Source of the DNA: Ziziphus jujuba
Lineage: Eukaryota; Streptophyta; Magnoliopsida; Rosales; Rhamnaceae
Assembly (NCBI RefSeq): GCF_031755915.1
Contig: NC_083384.1
Location: forward strand, 8,162,501 to 8,226,500
Reading direction: 5' to 3'
Length of the DNA stretch: 64,000 bases
The first letter of the stretch is position 1. The number at the start of each line of letters is the position of its first letter. Below the pieces are notes generated by a model that saw only the letters and a list, made by a program, of their open reading frames with translations, was not told the DNA's origin and ran no database searches. A program made the position numbers and the translations under genes. Positions 23,696-35,571 of the stretch are shown here, piece after piece.

Positions 23696-26600
23696 AGTGG
23701 GCTCCATAGAACAAGCTCCAAAAGATTTAAGCATATCGGGTGGTAGATTTCGTTAAGACCAAGAGATTGAGCCAAATTGGACCTCCACACACCACCAAAC
23801 ATGCCATCACGCATCACGTGCTACGTTAAGATCTATAACCCATCAGTGGTGCCATGCCATCGGCCACATAAGCTGCCACAACACTGACATATCATCATCA
23901 CGTTAGCTAATTTGCCTGTTAGCCATTATAAAAAATTTTTCAAAGATATAAAAATACCTTTATATTTTCTATATTTGCAAGTTTACTTTGAACTTTTGGT
24001 ATTTGCAATTTTTAACCAAAATTCTTGAAAATTGAATTTTCATCTCAAATTTTCTATGATTTAGATTTTGATCCTAAAATAGTTAAATCTAATGTTTTTG
24101 ACTGCTTTAGATGCATTGATGGATTTTGTTTTATCAAATTCAATTTCCATTTTTTGATCAAGTCATTGAAGTGCAATATGTCAATAGAAGACTCATCATC
24201 AGGAGGTATGATTAAGTTTATTACCACTAATTTTACATTTTGGAAACCTTGGATGGAAAATTTAATCAATTGCAAGGATTTGTTTGATCCCTTGGATGCT
24301 AAAGAAAATAATCTTAATCCTACTAAAAAAACTAAATGGAAGAAGTTGAACAAGAAAACAATCAGTGAGATCCATTATGTCGTGCAGGAGATAGATACAT
24401 ACGCTTTCTAGAAGAAGTTAGAGGACATGCATCAAGCCAAGATTGCTTGGAATGGGGCCTATTGTTGAGGCGTTTAATGAATTTGAAGTTAAAGAATTTT
24501 AGTCGAGCACACTTGTATGTTTCGGAGTTTGGCAGATTAGCTATTTGCAGTGAAGATATAACTAGGGGATAAGGAATAAACACTTTTACTTCTTAATTCC
24601 CTTCCAAATGGTTGGGAGACGCTAGTAGTCTTTCTTAGCAATTTGGTCCCAAATGACAAATTCACTATTGCTATGGTAATAGATTCCCCATTTAATATGG
24701 AGGCTAGAAGAAAGGACATGGACAATGATTAGTAACACGTCATTGTCATAGAAAAATAAAAAAGACAGCAAGAGGGTAGTCAAGATAAAAGGAGACGCAG
24801 ATGCCCGAGTAAAGGCAAATCCACATATGGAAAGAGACTAATATACAAGTGCCATTATTAGAGTCGAGAGGGTTACTTGAACAAGTACTACAAGAAGATG
24901 TTGCAACAGCAAGAACAAAAATGTAATCAATAGAAGAGAATGGTGAGATATTAGTCACTGTTAAAAGAGAAGTGGCACGTTATTCCACAAATGAAAAAAC
25001 AAGCCTTCACATTTCAAGCCAAGATGTTGAATGGGTAGTCGATACTGCAACATCTTACCATGTTATTCCACACAGAGTTTTTCAAAATGAACAAAATAAA
25101 AGGCTTTAGTATAGTGAAAATGGGAAATACCAATTTTGCAAAGAGAGAAGATTGTTGGAACTAGTGACGTTTAGATAAAAACTAACATTAGATATGTAAT
25201 TACTTTAAAAGATGTCAACATGTTTCAGACATCAGTTCAATCTGCTCTTAAGAATAGCTTTTGATAAGGAAGGCTATAATAATCACTTTAACAACGACAC
25301 ATAGAAAATGATGAAGGGTTCCATGGTTGTCGCTTAAGAATATGTTTGTGGAACACAAGACTCATGTAAAAACTTATACAGACAGCCTTAATATTATAGA
25401 ATGTGAGATATCTTAAATTCTATGGCACCAAAGACTTAGACATATAAGTGAGGAAGGTTGACAATAAAGAAGCTTATCATTGTTTTCAATGATGCTCTGT
25501 TAGATCTATGTAATCCTTATTTATTTGGAAAGTAACACAGAGCCTCATTTAAGTCCTCTTCAACGAGAAGATCAGAGTTGCTTGTCTGGTACACTTTGAT
25601 ATTTGTGCTCCCTTGGAGGTGGAATCACGAGATGGTAATAAATATTTCCTGACCTTTATTAATAATACTTCTCAGAAGATGTAGATTTATTTTCTGAAGA
25701 TAAAGGATCAAGTTTTAGATTACTTTAAATAGTTCCATGTCATGGTACAGAATGAAATAGGAAAGAAGCTCAAGTGTCTTCACTCAGACAATGAAAATGA
25801 ATATACTTTCAAAGGATTTGATGTCTATTGTAGAGGACAGGGTATTCGATATGAAAAAAATGATCCTTTACACCCCACAACATAATAAGAGTAGTTAAAA
25901 AATGAATCGAATGATGATGAAAAATGTCAAGAGCATGATCAGTATGACTAAGTTGCCAAAATGATTCTAGGGAAAAGCTGTTCATATTGTCTACTATTTA
26001 ATTAATAGATAGCTATCAATACCAATAAATTTTTAAATTTTGGAGAAAATGTGGTCAAATAAGAATCTCTCCTACTATTACGTAAAAGTATTTGGATGGT
26101 TAACTTTTGCACATGTATTTAAGGAACTCATGTAGAAGCTCAATACATGGATTACTCCATGTATCTTTATAAGATATGGACATGAAAAATATGGATACAA
26201 TGGAATCCAAAGGTAAAGAAGGTTATCAGAAGCATGGATGTAATATTCTATTAAAACCAGAGAATAAAAGACATTAAAAATGCTGGGAAGTCTTCAGTTC
26301 TAGTACATATGGTTCTTTTCCTAATTCAAAACCAACAAAAACCATCATAGATGACAATGAAGTGCATAGAGAATTGCCAAAAGTAGAACATGAGAGATAA
26401 GAATGTATTAAGTAGGGACAAACTTAATGACTAGAAGCTGTAAGACCATCATAGTGATCAAATGATGATATACCTCTTAAAAACAATAATTTATAGTTAC
26501 AAAGATACGAATGAGACCGCATTTCATTGAAGAAATATCCGGATTCTTAACATATTCTATTTACTGAATAGTGGGATTTAAAGAGTTTCCAAGAAGCCAA

Positions 26601-28138
26601 ATCCCATAAGGACAAAGATAAATGGCTTCACATAATACAAGATGAGATTGAGTCATTAAGAGAACCAAACTTACAAGTTGATTGAGCTTTCAACAGAAAA
26701 GAAGGTACTAAACAATAAATGGGTGTTCAAACTTAAGAAAGATGGCAGTGGACGGGTGATAAAATGCAAAGCCTGGTTGCTAGTTATCGTTTTTTTCATA
26801 ATAAAGGAATTGACTTTGATGAGATTTTCTTACCAGTGGTGAAGATGATTTCACATCGGATTATTCTCAGTTTAGTAGCTAATTTAGACCTAAAGTTTGA
26901 GCAAATGGATATGGAAACAACATTTCTTTATAGTGATCTACATAAGAAAATTTATATGGAGCAACAAGAATGTTTTAAGAGTTAAGAAAAAGAAACCCTA
27001 ATTTGCAAGCTAAAGAAAAGCTTGTACGGCCTCAAGCAAGTATCTAGACAGTGGTAAGAGAAGTTTGACTCTTTTATGGTAAGTTAAGGCTGTAAGAAGA
27101 CTGATGTAGGCCATGGTGTTTATATTCAGAGATTTCCAGATAAAAACTTCATTATACTTTTGCTGTAATATTGATGACATGTTGATCATTAAACAAGATG
27201 TAACGGAAATTAGAAAGTTGAAGAAGGAATTATCCAAGTCCTTTAATATGAAAGACTAGGACTAATTCAACAATTTTAGGAATGAAAATAGCTTGAGATA
27301 GGAAGAATCACAAGTTATGGCTATCTCAAGAGAAGTATGTTGAATGAGTCGTAAAGAGATTTGGCATGGATAACACCAAACCAATCAGCATTCCACTAGC
27401 AAACCATTTTAGGTTAAGTAAAATATCATGCCCCTAATCCAAAGAAGAGATAGACGAGATGGCTTCAGTGCCTTATTCTTTAGCAGTGCGAAGTCTAATA
27501 TATGCAATGGTAAAACTAGACCAGACAATACTCATGCAGTTGGTACTATGAGCAGATTTCTTTCAAATCTTAAAAGAAAACACTAGAAAGCAGTTAAGTG
27601 GATTCTCAAGCATCTTAAAAAGACATATAAATTATACTTGTCTTATGGGAGAAGTGATCCAGTTCTAAAATGCTATATAGATTCAAATATGGCCAGAGAC
27701 CTTGATATCAGAAAATCTACTTCAGTTTATTTTTACACTTTTTTCTGAAGGAGTTGTGTCATGACAGTTAACAATAGAAACTGAGTACATTGCCACAACG
27801 AAAGCTGGTAAATAAATGTTGTAGTTAAAGGGTTTACTTAATGATTGAACATAAAGCAAAAGGACTAAAAGATACATTATGATAGTCAGAGTACTACAGA
27901 TTTAAGCAAGAACTTAGTGTATCATTTTTTGACAAATTACATTGATATTCACTATCATTGGATAACCAATGTGGTAGAGCATAAACTACTTAGATTGATG
28001 AAGATTCATACTAAGGAGAACCTAACAGATATGTTTATAAAAGTTGTTGCACCAGAGAACATGAAGCTGTGTAAAAACATAGTTGAAATAGATGGCAGTG
28101 ACTATTAGTTTTGAAATGTGGCTAGAAGGGGAGAACTA

Positions 28139-28478
28139 TGGGGTTCAACCTTCTCCTAAAAGCCTAACTCATTAGGATTTTTTTACTTTTTTTTATAGGT
28201 TTACTTGGTGGTTAAATTTATTTAGTGGTCATGTTGCTTTGTAAAAAAGGCAACCTTGTAAGCTTATAAATAGGGGCTAAGCTTTCATTCTTATATCACA
28301 GACTACACAAACTTTTAAAAATTCTAGAGAGAGCTTTAAGAAAAACTTTTTATGTATTAATTTTAAAGAGAAATAGTATATCTTTTTCTTCTCAATATTT
28401 TTGTGTTTTTTTCTCTTTTTTTTTTTTTTTTTTTTGGGTTGTTGTTGTTGTTGTTGTTGTTGTTTGGGAATCATAACA
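28139..28478 (+). repeat. 3' LTR of the 23-kb Copia element
   Basis: It begins TGGGGTTCAACC and ends TCATAACA, directly followed by the target copy CAAAG. It contains poly(T) and a (TTG)n microsatellite at about 28437-28463 that the 5' LTR lacks. Confidence 0.85.
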
Positions 28479-29410
28479 CAAAGTTCCAGATCAACTCCAA
28501 AGCTATGCTCTTTGTCATTCATATCTTGTTTCCTTATTCCATTATATTTGTTGTTTTGTGGTAAGATTGCCAAATAGGAAGAAAGAGATTAGAAATAATT
28601 TAAATGAAATTTGCAAGCGAGAGGTTGAAGTTTCACTTGTGTGAGGTAGTTAAGGAAAGGCAAAACCATGTAAGAGAGAGACAAAAAATTACTCAACCAC
28701 AATTATGGAGAAGAGAGGAAGTTAAAGAAAAAAAAAATTATCGAGTTTATGGTGGGTAATGGAGGGTTATTAAATATTTTGAGCTTAAAATTTGAGGTTG
28801 TGTTTCTGAAGATTTTGATGTCAAAAGGGCTGGAAAAGCAATTATAGAAGCAGCATCTGAAAGTCCTTATGATGTTTCTGCATGGATCTTCTCAAGAACG
28901 CCTTTAAGAGATATTGAAAAGGAAGTAGCATTTTAGATAACGTGTGGAATGAATATCAAGAGGAATGGGACAAACTGAATATGTATTGGATTGTGGGTCT
29001 AATGGTTCTTCAATTATTATTACCACCCGTCTAAAAAAGGTTGCAACAATTATGGGAACAATCCAAATGCATGAGTTGTATAGTTTGTCCAAAGATGATT
29101 GGATAATAGTTCGAAGAGATTGGGAAAAAATTGCATGTCTATTTTTGAGAAAACTAGAATATACAAAGGGTATGTGTAAGCACTTTGCAATTTGGATATG
29201 AAAGAGAAAAGCGACTTAAGCGGCTAATTTTATAAGAACGGAGATAGTAAAGAAGTGTTGGGAAGTGTCACTAGCTCAAAAGCTTTAGGAAGCTAAATGT
29301 GCTTGAATAGTGAGGAAAGTGGGTTTCTCTTAGTTATGAAAAGTGAACTTCGTAAATTACCAAAAGATTAAAATTTCCACCTTGCCTGCTTTAAGATTAT
29401 AAGCATACAA

Positions 29411-29992
29411 TTAACCCTTTGTTCTTCCAACTCCAAGAATAGCCCATGTTTTCACCAAAAATGCATGAAATCAAATTCTAACTTAGAGGCATGCATGAAA
29501 TCCAATTCTAACTTAGAGGCTAACAAATTTTGTAACTCACATGATTCTCTTTTTCCCACATGTTTTTATTTGGTACTAAAGACATGTCCAGGTTAGCAAA
29601 ATAGTCAACCAAATAATCTGATGCTTACTCAGCTCCTAACTAAAGGTTTTAGTGCCACATCACTCTCACAGTCTTTGTATAGAATCATATCTTGAATCAT
29701 ATTTCACTTTAGCTAACTTCAAAGCTTAATTTATTGTCTCTGAGCTTTCTTTATTGGATTTTCCCATAATTTTTAGATGGAAATTACTAAAGCTTGCTTA
29801 TCTTCAACTTTGTGCATAAGATCAATGATCCTAAAAATTTAAGCCATTAAAAAGTGAGTGTAATATGTATATTTAGCTATGTCCACAAGTACCATTTCAA
29901 CAACAAAGATGCTTTTGATGCGGAAGAAAAGCAGTTCCACAACAAACAAGTTTGAAATGGCTAGTTGGATATACAAATTATAAAAAATTAAA

Positions 29993-30023
<31 letters not shown>

Positions 30024-30330
30024 TAAAATTCATAAAAAAACTAAAAGAAAAATGTGTTTATGTAACACTCCACCTCCACTAGTGGATCTAATATTTTCTA
30101 CTGATATTGTCCCTAACTTAGGATTGGTCTCGCTTGAGTACCCTTAGCTTTGAAGTTCATTTGATTCTTAAAACTAACTGTTCTGAAAAGGACTTGGCAT
30201 TATAAGAGTGACCATTATTACTTTTGAATCATTTCCTGATTTACACTCAGACCATGTGGGATCAGACACCAAGTAGCCCATACTGGTTGTCACAATTTAA
30301 CTTCATGTTCAATCTTGTTGACAGTAGCAG
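29411..30330. other. Intergenic, no gene seen
   Basis: The stretch contains a 30-bp tandem duplication at 29461-29520 (two copies beginning 'atgcatgaaatc' with one mismatch) and an (AAG)n run near 30000-30024. No coding sequence, RNA gene or element end is recognisable. Confidence 0.45.
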
Positions 30331-31180
30331 TAAATTAGTAAAGGAAAAAGTTGGTGGAATAAGTTTTCCTTCAACATGAGACGAATCGGTATAATTACAA
30401 CACAATCCAAAGAATGTGTCCTTCCCAGAATCAAATTTAACCAAAGATTTTATGTATGTAATAAAAGTATAAAAAATATACTTTCAGGTTTACAACAAGT
30501 TAAGTATTTAACAAGACGCTCGATCTGAATCTTTTGCAATATTGAAAGCTTTGGAAGTGCGAAGAAGTTAGGGATGGAATAGAACAATATAAAATCTTTA
30601 TGTAGAACTTATAGAGGACACCAAAAATTTTTCTTTTTTGTTCAAGTTTTGTGAATTATCTTGGATTCCTAGATCAACTAATCTTGTAGTCCATGAGCTA
30701 TGCAAATGGGTTTGAAGTATAATCTTTGTGAAGCTTGTATTCCATGCATTAATCTCCCTTCTAGCTTATGTAAAGCTTTTTATTATGAAGGGAGGTTTTT
30801 AATCAGATTGTTGCTTGTAACTTTTGTTTGATGAAATTCTTATTCATCAAAAAAGTATTTGACTTTATGCTCTTGTAGGACCCAAAAGTGCCAAAGTATA
30901 ATCACTATTACACATTACTCTTTAATATAAGAGTATTCTTTGCTTCACAGTCCAGTCAGTAATCCTTATATATCTCAGCTCCTCCAACCTACTCTGTATC
31001 GCTTTCTTTCTCCATTTTAACATTCTATCATTTGTTTTCTTGTCATTATATAATTTCAACATTCTTTTCTTTCTCCACCTCCTCTGTATCCCTTCCTTTG
31101 TTCTCTTTCGTTTTCTTTTGTATTCTTTTCATTTCAACATTTTTCATTGCAACATTATATATACATATATATATATATAT
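30331..31180 (+). promoter_or_regulatory. Upstream region of the first DUF4220/DUF594 gene, with the shared promoter module
   Basis: Bases 30410-30520 contain a module that recurs before the sister genes: 'agaatcaaatttaaccaaagatttt', then a short AT stretch, then 'acaacaagttaagtat'. Closer to the gene, 30905-31150 has 'cacattactctttaatataagagtattctttgcttc' and a C/T-rich leader, again shared with the paralogues. A (TA)n run touches the start codon at 31181. Confidence 0.55.
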
Positions 31181-32746
31181 ATGGCCAACAAGCTCATGAA
31201 GCTGTGGGGTGTCTGGAATATCCCAGCCTGCATTCTCCTAAGCCTCTTCTTACAGGTTTTCTTAGTACTGTTTGCATCCTTGAGACAACGCAGTAGAAAT
31301 TCTTTCCTGCGCTTCCTCATCTGTTTGGCTTACTTGAGCGCCGATTGGGTTGCGGCAGTTACTATCGGACTGATCACCAAATTCCTGACCGACCCTTGTC
31401 ACTCTCGTGGGAAGGAAGATCTTTACACTTTCTGGGTTTCTTTTCTTTTGTTGCATCTTGGTGGCCCTGATAGCATTACTTCTTTTGCTATTGAGGATAA
31501 CGAACTTTGGCGGAGGCACTTCTTTGGACTAATTCTACGGGTGGTGGGTGCTGCTTACTACTTCTTTCTAATACTTGCCAATAGCAAGCTATGGCTTCCA
31601 ACAATTCTAGTCTTTGTTGTGGGAACCGTCAAATATGCAGAGAGAACTTTGGCTCTGTACCTTGCCAGTACAGATCATTTTGGAGCTATTGCTTTGCCAA
31701 AAAAAAGCAGAGCTGGAGAAGTTGTGAATAACAATCCAAACACAGAATCAGTAGTTGATGATGACATGGAGTTGCTGATGATCTCTTATGACCTTTTTGG
31801 AAAATTCAAGGGGCTTATTGCTGGATACTCTCTTGCCTTCGAACAGATAGTGAAAAGCATAGAATATTTTCAACGGATGCCTTATTTAGAAATGGGCTTT
31901 AAATTGATCGAGAACGAGCTGAGCTTCTTGTACGAGGTTTTCCACACCAAGGTTTGTGTTGTCGGTAGCAGAATTGGGTTAATAATTCGTTTGAGTAGCT
32001 TTTGTTTCATTGTTGGAGCTTTTATAGGCTTCCATTTTGTAATAGTTGACAATTATAAGAATCATGAGTTTGGTGCATTTGAAATGTCAGTGACTTATGC
32101 CTTGCTCATTGGAGCCGTGGGACTCGACATCATATCTGGAATTAGACTTATATTTTCAGATTGGATCGTGGCTTCCAATTATTATGGCTTCAAGAGGTAC
32201 TGGAGAGAATATATCCCAAGATGTTTTCGAAAAAGATCAAAATGGTGTGGTTCAGTACCTCGGTATAATATAATTGATTATTTCCTGGATGAAAGTTGGA
32301 TATTGAACACCAAGTTGCCCGGCTGGCTTAGGAGGGTGGTAGACAATATCAAAGGGATGTTGTTTTCATCGTCAGAGGATGCAAATGAGCATCTCAAGCG
32401 CTTCATATTTGATGAGCTCAAAGCTGCATCTTTTCAAACACATGGAACAGATGAGGATAGGCGCAATTATCTTAGTTCTGAACAGGAATCAGCAGTGGTG
32501 AAAGCGAGAGATCATGTAAACTATACATTACAATTTACATTCGATGTTGTTAGCTTGCACTTAGCTACTGAAATTTGTTACCAACTGACAGAGTTTGAAT
32601 ACGCAGACGAAAGAAAAGAAAGCAATAATTGCAAGGTGATTTCTGATTATATGTGTTATCTACTCATCATGAAGCCTGCAATGCTTGCTCCAGTAGCTAT
32701 GAAAGACTGACATAAACAACTTGAGGAATTCTTTGCAGAGGTCAAG
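31181..32746 (+). pseudogene. DUF4220/DUF594 membrane protein, copy 1, 5' part
   Basis: This is the N-terminal part of an intronless DUF4220/DUF594 gene of unknown function. The start at 31181 (MANKLMKLWGVWNIPACILL) aligns with the sister starts; an in-frame ATG at 31040 lies in the C/T-rich leader and is rejected. Hydrophobic segments lie near residues 17-37, 43-68, 90-110 and 120-155, with two more near 275-300 and 315-345. A TGA at 32708-32710 replaces the Trp seen in sister genes at this spot (GNW/GIKW), giving a 509-residue product. Coding similarity continues 36 bases past it to the gypsy insertion at 32747. The C-terminal DUF594 part is displaced to 41411-41787. The TGA alone would remove DUF594. 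Confidence 0.85.
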
Positions 32747-33442
32747 TGTAACACCTCGTCCCGAACCATGTCGGAATTTTCGCACGTTGACCGAGGTTGA
32801 CTGTTGACCGTTGACTGAAGGGGTCAAAAGTTGACTTTTTGACCCGATTGGAATTCTAGGTTGACTGAGGTACCGTTACGAAGTACACGTTGGCACGAGT
32901 TCGTAGACTAGTAGCACGTTGAAAACGGAGCTACGGTTTGAAAGTTATGAGCAAAGCAACTTGAGGTCCAAACTGTCCAAGGGGTGCCATAGTTGACTTT
33001 TTATTCATACAAAGTTGAGCATTGACTCATACATGGTTGTGAAGTGCTCGTTGATATGAGTCCGTAGACTAGCGGCACGTCCGATTTGGACATGTGGTTT
33101 GGAAGTTATGGACCTGTAGAGTTTTTCAAACACCGTATTATTTTAATATTATTTTTGAACGTGTAACGATGTGCCACGTGTGACTTAATGAATGTGACCA
33201 TGTGTCACCATGGTGAGATGCCACTTGTCAACCATGTATAATATCATGTTATTTTATTATTATTTTATATAATATTGTTTTTATTATTATTTAATTATTT
33301 AATTATTTTTTATTTTATTTTATTTTCCTTTTTCTTTTTCTTTTTCTTTTCTTTTTTCCCACGTGGGAAAACACCTTTCTCTTTTCTTTTCCCTTCCCAT
33401 CTTCTTCCCCGAGCCCGACAAAGACAAAAAAGAAACACACAG

Positions 33443-33483
<41 letters not shown>

Positions 33484-35557
33484 GACTCTCTCCCTCGCTC
33501 TCTTTGACCGGCCTTTTGGCCGGATTTCAGTCGTCGAAAAGCCACACGCGCCGGCCACCGGTGAAGCCCAGCTCGCCGCGACCCCAGCCTCCAATTTTCC
33601 CGGCCAGTCGCCGTCGGACGTGCCCAGATCGGGCCGGTGAAGTCAGCGGCGGCCGGTTAAGTTTTTCCGGCGATTCTCGCCGTTTCCGACCAACCCAGCC
33701 CGACCCATACCTCTACTCCACCATTTTCGACCCCTCTGAGTCCATGTTCCAGGTTAGATTGCCCAAAATCCCCACCGTTTGAGAGATCCCTCAAGTTTAA
33801 ATCCGGCCGAAGCTTTCCAGCCAAATTCCGGCCACCTCCGGCGGGATTGGGGTCGATGGAGACCGGATTTGTAATCCTCGTCGCTCAAGCTTCGATTTAG
33901 TATATTATTCGACTATTTTGGATAATGTTTGTGTTTGACCCCCCGAGTACCGGGTATTATTTACCCGAATAAAATATTAATTTATTTAACTGTGTGTGGA
34001 TTGTGTTCTAGGAGCACCGGTGAGTCGTGGAATTGATCCCATGGTGGATCATGGTTTAATTGCGTGCTCCAGGTGAGTGATCCACCTTCAAAAATATTCT
34101 GGGCAATTAATTATGTTTAATTGGTATTTGAATCATGCTCATGTGGTACGATGTAATTATTATTTTATTGTGGTTTAATTTATTATTTATGCATGAGCAA
34201 AGTGTATTTCGGTAATAATCGTACGTGGTTTTAAGTATTATTTTTCGGGCATAATTGGGTTAAATATTTTATGAAAATATTTGTTTAAATTGTATAAATT
34301 ATGCCCGCGGTATTTTAATTGTTGCACATCGTGTTACGAGAAAATTATGGTTTATTTTTTATCGATATTTACGTACCGTTTGTTAAATAAAAATATGTGG
34401 CATGGTATAAGTGTGAAAATTTGGTATATTTTCCACGGTAATTTTGGAAAACGGTACGGTTGGTTTAATAATTATTTTAGACGCATTCACACAGTATTGG
34501 TGTTCTGGTATATGTATATGTGGTTCAGCGCGCAAGTATTATTATTTCACCCGTGAGTTGCCATTGGACCGTGGGCAGGCGAGTTTGTTATTGGTCACAG
34601 CCGCCCCCCTCCTTGGCCGGGATGATGGTTTTAGCAGCGGTACTGTCGGGATGCCGAAGTGCCGTTTGCAAGTTTCTCTCTTTAATCTTCCCGCCAGTCG
34701 GTGCTCAGGATGCTGGGTATCGGAGGGCATCACTGGTATATGGTGTGGTGCGTCAAGTACAAATTTTTCGGATAGAAATTTCAAACCCCAAAGAGTACAA
34801 AATTATTTATTATAATTTATTGTAGTTTATTTATATTTGGGGTATTTATTTATTTATTTGTTGTTTATTAAATTATTTGGTCCCTTGGTTTTTGGAAAGT
34901 ACGAATATCGGGTTTTGTGAAAATGTTTTAAAAGGGGAACATTTCCAACGGAGTGAATAGTGAGGGTTTTGAGAGAAAGTATTATCTTCAAATGTTTATT
35001 TATTTATTTATGTGATTGTTCGGTATGGATTAATTAAATTCCTTTATTTTTATATTATTAATATTAAAGGTGTTTAGTAGATAGGGTCACTCACTGAGAT
35101 GATTAGCATCTCACGCTCTTAAATTCCGTTCCCCTAGGTTTAGGTTGGGAGACGTTGATCGTCCGGGACGAGCCCGACGTCTCAGCTCGTTGCCGAAAGT
35201 CCAAGAAGTATTTATTCCTTTTTTCCTCTTCATCTTGTATTGTTTCCGTATCTGTCATTGTATTAATTCATATTTATTTGTATAATGCTCTGTATACTGT
35301 ATTGGACGTGTAGTTATTATCTATGCACTGATTTACTGTTATTTTAAAGTGCTGTAAATTTGTGGAATCAAATTGTAGTACTGTGGGAGGAATAAGGGGA
35401 CAATTATAGAAGTGCGTTTTCAGTGCAGGAAATTTTTTGGTAAGTCCTACCCTTAGGGGAGGTGCTGCCGGATTTTCCGTTGGAAGGTTCGGTGGTATTT
35501 CCCTGGGATCAGGGCTTGTCTAGGGTTCCGGGGAGGAATTCTGGACGGGTCCTGACA
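32747..35557 (+). repeat. 5' LTR (2811 bp) of the gypsy element
   Basis: A very long LTR with a (CT)n microsatellite at 33439-33481, a GC-rich Pro/Ala-like low-complexity block (33500-33860), and a conserved block at 34480-34760 shared with the other two LTR copies in this window. ORFs inside it are incidental. Confidence 0.9.
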
Positions 35558-35571
35558 GTTGGTATCAGAGC

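Larger units (their letters stand above)
23311..28478 (+). mobile_element. Ty1/Copia LTR retrotransposon, degenerate, with TSD CAAAG
   Basis: The element is 5168 bp long with TG...CA ends and the exact 5-bp duplication CAAAG at 23306-23310 and 28479-28483. LTRs are 23311-23695 and 28139-28478. A purine tract (agaaggggagaa) abuts the 3' LTR. The interior reads gag-like (FWKPWMENLINCKDLF, about 24236-24300), then broken integrase and reverse transcriptase (26764-26985, with LDLKFEQMDMETTFLYSDLH). An IDDM remnant of the YVDD box lies near 27165-27190. An RNase H tail ends at 28108 (KIHTKENLTDMF). Numerous stops make it non-autonomous. It is inserted in the NLR pseudogene in the same direction. 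Confidence 0.9.
23087..29410 (+). pseudogene. CC-NB-LRR pseudogene interrupted by a Copia element
   Basis: The first part (23087-23310) starts MAEAFVKALLESLNS and runs, with frame damage near 23155-23250, to the CC-domain piece VDYRGQ. The Copia element 23311-28478 then intervenes. Directly after the second target-site copy, coding resumes in frame (SRSTPK, 28484 on), matching the same stretch of the intact neighbour (GQRSGSTQK). Further NB-ARC remnants are an RNBS-A-like piece near 28800, a degraded kinase-2 near 28930-28950, and a long readable piece at 28965-29200 (YVLDCGSNGSSIIITTRLKK). A degraded GLPL region is near 29245. Many stops and shifts show it is dead. Nothing LRR-like follows, so the 3' half is missing. 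Confidence 0.85.

Noticed and set aside
28277..28573. Minus-strand ORF with a poly-Gln run
   Set aside because: Encoded by the (TTG)n microsatellite in the Copia 3' LTR. It has no start context or domain.
33275..33640. Ser/Leu-repeat and Arg/Glu-repeat ORFs across the (CT)n tract
   Set aside because: Products of a microsatellite inside an LTR; all three frames on each strand give dipeptide repeats.
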